A stretch of 54,466 nt of DNA from Variovorax sp. (lineage in GTDB: Bacteria; Pseudomonadota; Gammaproteobacteria; Burkholderiales; Burkholderiaceae_C), in assembly GCA_017744935.1 (NCBI GenBank), contig JAGIAI010000054.1:1-54466 (forward strand). The letters are read 5' to 3'. The notes under the pieces were generated by a model. It saw nothing but the letters and a program-made list of their open reading frames with translations. It was not told the origin of the DNA and ran no database searches. A program made the position numbers and the translations under genes. Shown piece by piece: positions 49,869-54,466 of the stretch (positions are counted from its first letter, which is position 1; the number at the start of each line of letters is the position of its first letter).

Positions 49869-50980
49869 CCGCCGACGGCTTTCGCGATCACGCCGCCGCC
49901 AAGGCAGACGTCGCCGTCATAGAGCACTGCCGATTGCCCCGGCGTGACGGCCCACTGCGGTTCCGCGAAGTCAAGCCGGAACACGCCGTTCGCACCTTCG
50001 GCGAGATCGCAGCCCGAGTCCGCCTGCCGGTAGCGCGACTTCGCCGCATACGCGCCCTGCGCAGGCGCTTCGCCGGCGACCCAACTTGCGTCATCGGCCT
50101 CCAGCGCATTCGACAGCAGCCATGGATGGTCGTGCCCCTGCACCACCCACAGCGTGTTGTTCTCGACATCCTTGCGCGCCACGAACCACGGCGCGTGCTC
50201 GCCGCCACCGCGCTGCGCGCCCTTTTCCTTGATGCCGCCGATGCCCAGCCCCTGACGCTGCCCCAGCGTGTAGAAGCTCAGGCCCTGGTGCTCCCCGATC
50301 TTGCGCCCGCGCTCGTCGCGAATCGGCCCCGGCTCCTTCGAGATGTAGCGGTTCAGAAACTCCCGGAACGGCCGCTCGCCGATGAAGCAGATGCCGGTCG
50401 AATCCTTCTTCTTTGCGTTGGGCAGACCGATCTCGTCCGCGATGCGGCGCACCTCGGTCTTGCGCAGTTCGCCGACCGGAAACAAGGTCTTCGACAACTG
50501 CTGCTGGTTCAGCCGATGCAGGAAGTAGCTCTGGTCCTTGGCCGGATCGAGGCCCTTGAGCAACTCATGCCGCCCGTTCGCCTCGTTGAAGCGCACGCGC
50601 GCATAGTGGCCGGTCGCGATCTTCTCCGCACCCAGGCGCATGGCATGGTCGAGGAAGGCCTTGAACTTGATCTCGGCGTTGCACAGCACGTCCGGGTTGG
50701 GCGTACGGCCCGCCTGGTATTCGCGCAGGAACTCGGCGAAGACGCGGTCCTTGTAGTCGGCCGCGAAGTTGACATGCTCGATCTCGATGCCCAGCACGTC
50801 GGCCACGCTGGCGGCGTCGACGAAGTCGATGTTCGACGAGCAGTATTCGCTGTCGTCATCGTCTTCCCAGTTCTTCATGAAGATGCCGACCACCTCATGG
50901 CCCTGCTCTTTCAGCAGGTGCGCCGTGACTGCGGAGTCCACTCCGCCGCTCAGGCCCACCACGATGCGCTGCTTTTTCAT
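49865..50980 (-). CDS. mnmA: tRNA-specific 2-thiouridylase
   Basis: 371 aa. Adds sulfur to the wobble uridine (U34) of tRNA Lys, Glu and Gln. PP-loop GLSGGVDS (9-16) binds ATP; catalytic cysteines are Cys100 (NPDVLCNAEIKF) and Cys198 (DSTGICFIGERPF). The C-terminal barrel (GQSAVLYDGDVCLGGGVI) is complete, so the length is normal. Confidence 0.96.
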   Translation of the reverse strand: MKKQRIVVGLSGGVDSAVTAHLLKEQGHEVVGIFMKNWEDDDDSEYCSSNIDFVDAASVADVLGIEIEHVNFAADYKDRVFAEFLREYQAGRTPNPDVLCNAEIKFKAFLDHAMRLGAEKIATGHYARVRFNEANGRHELLKGLDPAKDQSYFLHRLNQQQLSKTLFPVGELRKTEVRRIADEIGLPNAKKKDSTGICFIGERPFREFLNRYISKEPGPIRDERGRKIGEHQGLSFYTLGQRQGLGIGGIKEKGAQRGGGEHAPWFVARKDVENNTLWVVQGHDHPWLLSNALEADDASWVAGEAPAQGAYAAKSRYRQADSGCDLAEGANGVFRLDFAEPQWAVTPGQSAVLYDGDVCLGGGVIAKAVGG

Positions 50981-51036
50981 AGGGCCCGGATTGTCTCAGC
51001 CCCGCCAAGCCGGTGCCCGCACCGGGGAAATCGTGC

Positions 51037-52035
51037 TCAGGCCCTGGCGGTGATCTCGCTGCGCAGGCTCGCCACGATCTCGTAGGACTTCAGTCGCGCC
51101 TGGTGATCGAAGACCTGCGAGGTGATCATCAGCTCGTCCGCGCCGGTCTGGTCGATGAAGGCCTGCAGGCGGGCGCGCACCATGTCGCGCGAACCCACCG
51201 CGGAGCACGACAGCACCGAATCGAGCAGCGCGTTCTCGGCCGGGCCCACGCGCTCGCGGTAGCCAGCCACCGGCGGCGGCAGGCGGCCGGGGCGCCCGCT
51301 GCGCAGGTTGACGAAAGCCTGCTGCCATGAGGTCGCGCGGAACTGGGCTTCCTCGTCGGTGTCGGCGGCGAACACGTTGAAACCCAGCATGACGTAGGGC
51401 TTCGCCAGTTGCGCCGAGGGCTTGAAAGTTTCGCGATAGATGCGGATCGCCTGCATGAGCTGTTGCGGCGCGAAGTGCGAGGCAAAGGCATAGGGAAGGC
51501 CAAGATGCGCCGCAAGCTGCGCACCAAAGGTGCTCGAACCGAGGATCCACACCGGCACCTCCAGACCCATGCCGGGCACGGCGCGCACCGCCTGGCGTGG
51601 CTCCTTGGACATGAAGTCCATCAGCTCGATCACATCCTGCGGAAAGCGATCGGAATCGGATTGGAGGTCGCGCCGCAATGCCTGCGCGGTGCGCTGGTCG
51701 GAGCCCGGCGCACGGCCAAGGCCGAGATCGACGCGGCCCGGATAGAGCGACTCCAGCGTGCCGAACTGCTCGGCGATCACCAGCGGCGAGTGGTTGGGCA
51801 GCATCACGCCGCCGGCGCCGATGCGGATGGTCGACGTGCCGGCGCCGACGAATGCCAGCAGCACGGCCGTCGCGGCGCTCGCGATGCCCGGCATGCCGTG
51901 ATGCTCGGCCAGCCAGTAGCGCTGGAAGCCGAGCTTCTCGCCATGCTGCGCGAGGCTCAGGGAGTTGCGGAACGATTGGGCGGCATCGCCGCCTTCGACG
52001 ATGGGGGAAAGATCGAGGATGGAAAACGGAACCAT
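51037..52035 (-). CDS. LLM-class flavin-dependent oxidoreductase (MsnO8-type)
   Basis: 332 aa. Bacterial luciferase-like TIM barrel: FSILDLSPIVEGGDAAQSFRNSLSLAQHGEKLGFQRYWLAEHHGMPGIASAA, RIGAGGVMLPNHSPLVIAEQFGTLESLYPGRVDLGLGRAPG. This is the MsnO8 group that uses FMNH2. Substrate unknown. Starts at ATG 52035. Confidence 0.9.
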   Translation of the reverse strand: MVPFSILDLSPIVEGGDAAQSFRNSLSLAQHGEKLGFQRYWLAEHHGMPGIASAATAVLLAFVGAGTSTIRIGAGGVMLPNHSPLVIAEQFGTLESLYPGRVDLGLGRAPGSDQRTAQALRRDLQSDSDRFPQDVIELMDFMSKEPRQAVRAVPGMGLEVPVWILGSSTFGAQLAAHLGLPYAFASHFAPQQLMQAIRIYRETFKPSAQLAKPYVMLGFNVFAADTDEEAQFRATSWQQAFVNLRSGRPGRLPPPVAGYRERVGPAENALLDSVLSCSAVGSRDMVRARLQAFIDQTGADELMITSQVFDHQARLKSYEIVASLRSEITARA

Positions 52036-52119
52036 CCCGCGATCTTTACCGGGATTGGCTGCATTCGAGCGCGAAGGGATATTCCCCAGGGCCGCGAAGC
52101 AGGCCCGTTCGCGGGCACC

Positions 52120-52206
52120 CGCGGAACCGGCTCGGCCGGGCCGCTGGGTGCGCCCCCTGGAAGGGGGTCCAGAGCCACACGAAGCGGGCGAGGCTGGGGG
52201 TGGGCT
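52120..52206. repeat. GC-rich intergenic hairpin element
   Basis: The gap between the LLM and SHOCT genes holds a GC-rich stretch with CCCCC TGGAA GGGGG at 52153-52167 and a GGGGGTGGGCT end next to the SHOCT stop. Its look resembles dispersed intergenic repeats I recall from Variovorax-type genomes, but only one copy is visible here. It may end the SHOCT transcript. Confidence 0.35.
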
Positions 52207-52584
52207 CTAGTTAAGGGCTTTCGCCTTCAGCTTCTCGAACTCGGCCTGGTTGATGGTGCCGGCATCCAGCAGCGCCTTTGCATCGGAGATCTGCTCCGCA
52301 GGCGACTTGCCGGCCACGTTGCGGATGTATGCATCGGTGTCGGACTTGGCGCGCGCCAGGCTGGCGCGCTGGCGCTCCGCCATACCGCGGCCGCGCGCGA
52401 TGATGTAGACGATCGCCGTCAGGCCCGGCAGGATGATCAGGCCGATGATCCACAGCACCTTGAAGCCACCACCCAGTTCCGAATCGCGAAAGAGGTCGCC
52501 GATGATCTGGAACAGGATGAGCAGGTAGACGATGAGGACGAAGGTCGACAGCAGGAGTTGGATCAGGTCCCAGAAGTTGCTCAT
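52207..52584 (-). CDS. SHOCT-domain membrane protein
   Basis: 125 aa. Two membrane segments (FWDLIQLLLSTFVLIVYLLILFQII and FKVLWIIGLIILPGLTAIVYIIA) form a phospholipase D nuclease-like N-terminal module. The C terminus is a SHOCT motif: SPAEQISDAKALLDAGTINQAEFEKLKAKAL. SHOCT motifs are thought to mediate oligomerisation. Role unknown. Confidence 0.85.
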   Translation of the reverse strand: MSNFWDLIQLLLSTFVLIVYLLILFQIIGDLFRDSELGGGFKVLWIIGLIILPGLTAIVYIIARGRGMAERQRASLARAKSDTDAYIRNVAGKSPAEQISDAKALLDAGTINQAEFEKLKAKALN

Positions 52585-52624
52585 TGGATTTCCTCTTTTC
52601 GTAGTGATGAAGTTGGAAAGCGGT

Positions 52625-52846
52625 TCAGCGCGCGGTGGCTTTATTCGTCCACGTCCGCAGCAGACCGAGCACGAACCCGCCGGTGAACATGCCCAGTACG
52701 TACACCAGCAGCACCAGCACCGAGGTCGGCAGCGTGACGCTCATCGAGAACAGCGACACGGTCACCGACTCCAGGTTCTGGATTTTGAACAGCAGGACGA
52801 CACCTGCAAAGATCACGATCAGAGCGATGTAGAGATAGCGCGTCAT
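52625..52846 (-). CDS. LapA-domain (DUF1049) membrane protein
   Basis: 73 aa from the ATG at 52846, with GGAG upstream. Two transmembrane helices (YLYIALIVIFAGVVLLFKIQN and TSVLVLLVYVLGMFTGGFVLGLL) around SVTVSLFSMSVTLP, the LapA pattern. In E. coli LapA works with LapB in lipopolysaccharide assembly control; lapB is not here. Forty bases upstream of the SHOCT gene on the same strand. Confidence 0.85.
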   Translation of the reverse strand: MTRYLYIALIVIFAGVVLLFKIQNLESVTVSLFSMSVTLPTSVLVLLVYVLGMFTGGFVLGLLRTWTNKATAR

Positions 52847-52897
52847 ACCAGTACTCCATGACAAATCAAAACGGCCCGCCAGTCCAGCGCGGCCGTG

Positions 52898-54331
52898 CTA
52901 CACGGTGATGGCACCCGAGGCGAGTGCGAACAGGGCAGCAATCGCGGCAACCACCAGCGCCGCGAAGACGAACATCTCCGGGAGCGTGAAGATCCGCGCT
53001 TTCTGCTCCCGCCGCGCGAGAAAGTAAAGCACGGTGCCCGGCGCGTACAGCACCGCCGACAACAGCAGGAACTTCAGGCCCCCTGCATAGAGCATGCCCA
53101 AGGCATACACGGTCGCGATCGCGCCGCGCACCCAGTCCAGGTTCCGCGCGCCGCGCGTATCGGCTCCGTAGGTCTCGCCGGTCCACGCAAGCTTGAAGCC
53201 GTAGGCCGCGACCAGCAGGTAGGGCACGAGGGTCATCGCGCTCGTCATCTTCAGCGCGAGTGTGAACGCGTACTCGGCGAACCACGTCACCAGCAGAAAG
53301 ACCTGGATGACGATATTGGTCAACCACAGCGCGGCCGCCGGCGCGCCGTTGGCGTTCTCGCCCGCGAGGAAGGCAGGCATCGTCTGGTTCTTGGCTGCCG
53401 AATGCAGGACTTCGGCCGCAAGCAGCGACCACGAGAGATAGTTGCCGAGGATGGAGATCAGCAGCCCGACGCTGATGAAGATCAGCCCCCACGGCCCCAC
53501 GAGCGCGGCCATCACGCCGGCCATCGCGGGCGTCGGCAGCGTGGCGAGGTCCGGCCGCAGCAGCACGCCGTAGGACAGGATGGTGACGAGCACCAGCAGG
53601 CAGAGCACGCCAAGGAAACCGAGCACGGTCGCGATGCCGACATCTTCGCGCCGCCTGGCGTAGCGCGAATAGACGCTCGCGCCTTCGATGCCGACGAACA
53701 CGAACACCGTGACCAGCATCGTGCTGCGGACCTGGCTTGCGACGCTCGACACGCTCGCCGCCTCGCCGCCCCAGAAGTTGAGCGCGAAGATGTCTGCCCG
53801 GAATCCCACGATCGCGACCACGATGAAGACGACGATCGGCACGATCTTGGCAATGGTCGCGATGGTGTTGAGCGCCGCCGCTTCCTTCACGCCGCGCAGC
53901 ACGAGCACGTGCACGCCCCACAGCAGGATGGATGCCGACACGATGGCGACCACCGTCGTGCCGTCGCCGAAGACCGGGAAGAACTGCCCGAGCGTGGCCT
54001 TGATCAACACCAGGCACGCCACGTCCGCGAGGCAGCAGCCGATCCAGTAGCCCACGGCCGACGCGAAGCCGAGGTAGCTTCCGAAGCCCTCGCGCGCATA
54101 GGCATAGATGCCGGTGTCGAGGTCGGGTCGCCGACGCGAGAGCGTCTGGAACACGAAGGCCAGCATCAGCATCCCGAAACCTGCGATCACCCAAGCGATG
54201 AACGCGCCCGCCACGCCCGTCGAGCGCGCGAACGCGGCCGGCACCGCGAAGATGCCGGACCCGATCATCGATCCGACAACGAGCGCGACGAGGGCCCCGA
54301 GTGAAAGCTGCTGGTTCTTCGGAGCAGTCAT
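52898..54331 (-). CDS. APC-family amino acid permease/antiporter
   Basis: 477 aa, about 12-13 membrane helices. APC signatures: LSLGALVALVVGSMIGSGIFAVPAAFARSTG at the N terminus and FVGIEGASVYSRYARRREDVG near the middle. Similar to basic amino acid antiporters of the ArcD/LysP-like group (arginine/ornithine, lysine/cadaverine). No arginine deiminase genes are visible. Specificity uncertain. Confidence 0.88.
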   Translation of the reverse strand: MTAPKNQQLSLGALVALVVGSMIGSGIFAVPAAFARSTGVAGAFIAWVIAGFGMLMLAFVFQTLSRRRPDLDTGIYAYAREGFGSYLGFASAVGYWIGCCLADVACLVLIKATLGQFFPVFGDGTTVVAIVSASILLWGVHVLVLRGVKEAAALNTIATIAKIVPIVVFIVVAIVGFRADIFALNFWGGEAASVSSVASQVRSTMLVTVFVFVGIEGASVYSRYARRREDVGIATVLGFLGVLCLLVLVTILSYGVLLRPDLATLPTPAMAGVMAALVGPWGLIFISVGLLISILGNYLSWSLLAAEVLHSAAKNQTMPAFLAGENANGAPAAALWLTNIVIQVFLLVTWFAEYAFTLALKMTSAMTLVPYLLVAAYGFKLAWTGETYGADTRGARNLDWVRGAIATVYALGMLYAGGLKFLLLSAVLYAPGTVLYFLARREQKARIFTLPEMFVFAALVVAAIAALFALASGAITV

Positions 54332-54350
54332 GCCGTGCCTGCATCGACTG

Positions 54351-54466
54351 TCAGATGGTGATGAGGCCTGTTGCCAGGCCGTAGATACCGACGACCGCGC
54401 CGATGACGGCGACGATGAAGATGATCCAGTCGATCGGCGTGAAAACGCGCTTGCCCTGTTCGCGGC
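54351..54466 (-). CDS. 3' end of a membrane protein gene (cut by window edge)
   Basis: The reverse strand is open from the window end to a TGA at 54351-54353, encoding ...TPIDWIIFIVAVIGAVVGIYGLATGLITI. This is one hydrophobic helix at a protein's C terminus. It is 19 bases upstream of the APC permease start on the same strand, so probably the preceding operon gene. The family cannot be told from 37 residues. Confidence 0.6.
   Translation of the reverse strand, partial: REQGKRVFTPIDWIIFIVAVIGAVVGIYGLATGLITI

Noticed and set aside
52866..54344. Second long reverse frame over the APC permease
   Set aside because: Shifted frame, rich in Arg and Gly; the other frame has proper membrane helices and APC motifs.
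1..54466. CRISPR arrays, tRNAs, rRNAs, insertion sequences, phage genes
   Set aside because: No regularly spaced repeats, no cloverleaf or rRNA motifs, and no transposase or integrase motifs were seen on either strand.

Overview
This 54.5 kb, high-GC window looks like chromosomal DNA from a Burkholderiales bacterium, most likely Comamonadaceae close to Variovorax. That is an inference from style: four Bug-type (TTT family) binding proteins with no TctA/TctB membrane partner, many IclR/LysR/AraC/MocR regulators each next to a small catabolic operon, a three-gene pntA1-pntA2-pntB transhydrogenase, DUF2970, DUF6502 and YXWGXW-repeat proteins, and tight ATGA-overlapped operons. I saw no tRNA, rRNA, CRISPR array, insertion sequence, integrase or phage gene.

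Layout. (1) 0.1-11.2 kb is accessory metabolism with regulators: a linalool dehydratase/isomerase-family protein, an ABM-fold monooxygenase, an intact AraC regulator facing a paralogue that has lost its DNA-binding domain, a catalase-like peroxidase divergent from a short AraC protein, an exported epoxide-hydrolase-like enzyme, a frameshifted aldo/keto reductase remnant, an SDR, and a LysR regulator divergent from pobA (4-hydroxybenzoate 3-monooxygenase). (2) 11.3-24.0 kb is the most interesting part. A tannase/MHETase-family lipoprotein is divergent from an ABC binding protein plus SDR. A GAF-PucR regulator follows, then SDR-livH-livM-livG-livF-BKACE-SDR. A 44-base block conserved without gaps lies upstream of both transport/catabolic operons, so they probably form one regulon. 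I propose capture, import, oxidation and BKACE cleavage of an unknown hydroxy acid released from an ester. (3) 24.0-28.6 kb: LysR divergent from CaiB/BaiF CoA-transferase, a DUF1254/DUF1214 protein and a Bug protein. (4) 28.6-32.4 kb: an orphan diheme plus triheme cytochrome c pair with DUF2970, then a MocR regulator. (5) 32.6-35.1 kb: a DUF6502 protein and DUF4382 lipoprotein operon, divergent from a YXWGXW protein, with a large palindrome over the DUF6502 start codon. (6) 35.2-42.8 kb: an IclR-associated catabolic island (amidohydrolase, Bug, RraA/aldolase-like protein, D-2-hydroxyacid dehydrogenase, Bug, SMP-30 lactonase; plus Bug divergent from IclR). Two near-identical promoter/operator modules mark it as one regulon. 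(7) 43.0-54.5 kb is mostly housekeeping: pntA1A2B, an OmpR-type response regulator with a CHASE2 histidine kinase and a Nudix hydrolase, mnmA, a luciferase-like oxidoreductase, SHOCT and LapA membrane proteins, an APC permease, and the 3' end of another membrane protein.

All functional names rest on motifs and family knowledge read by eye; no database search was run.
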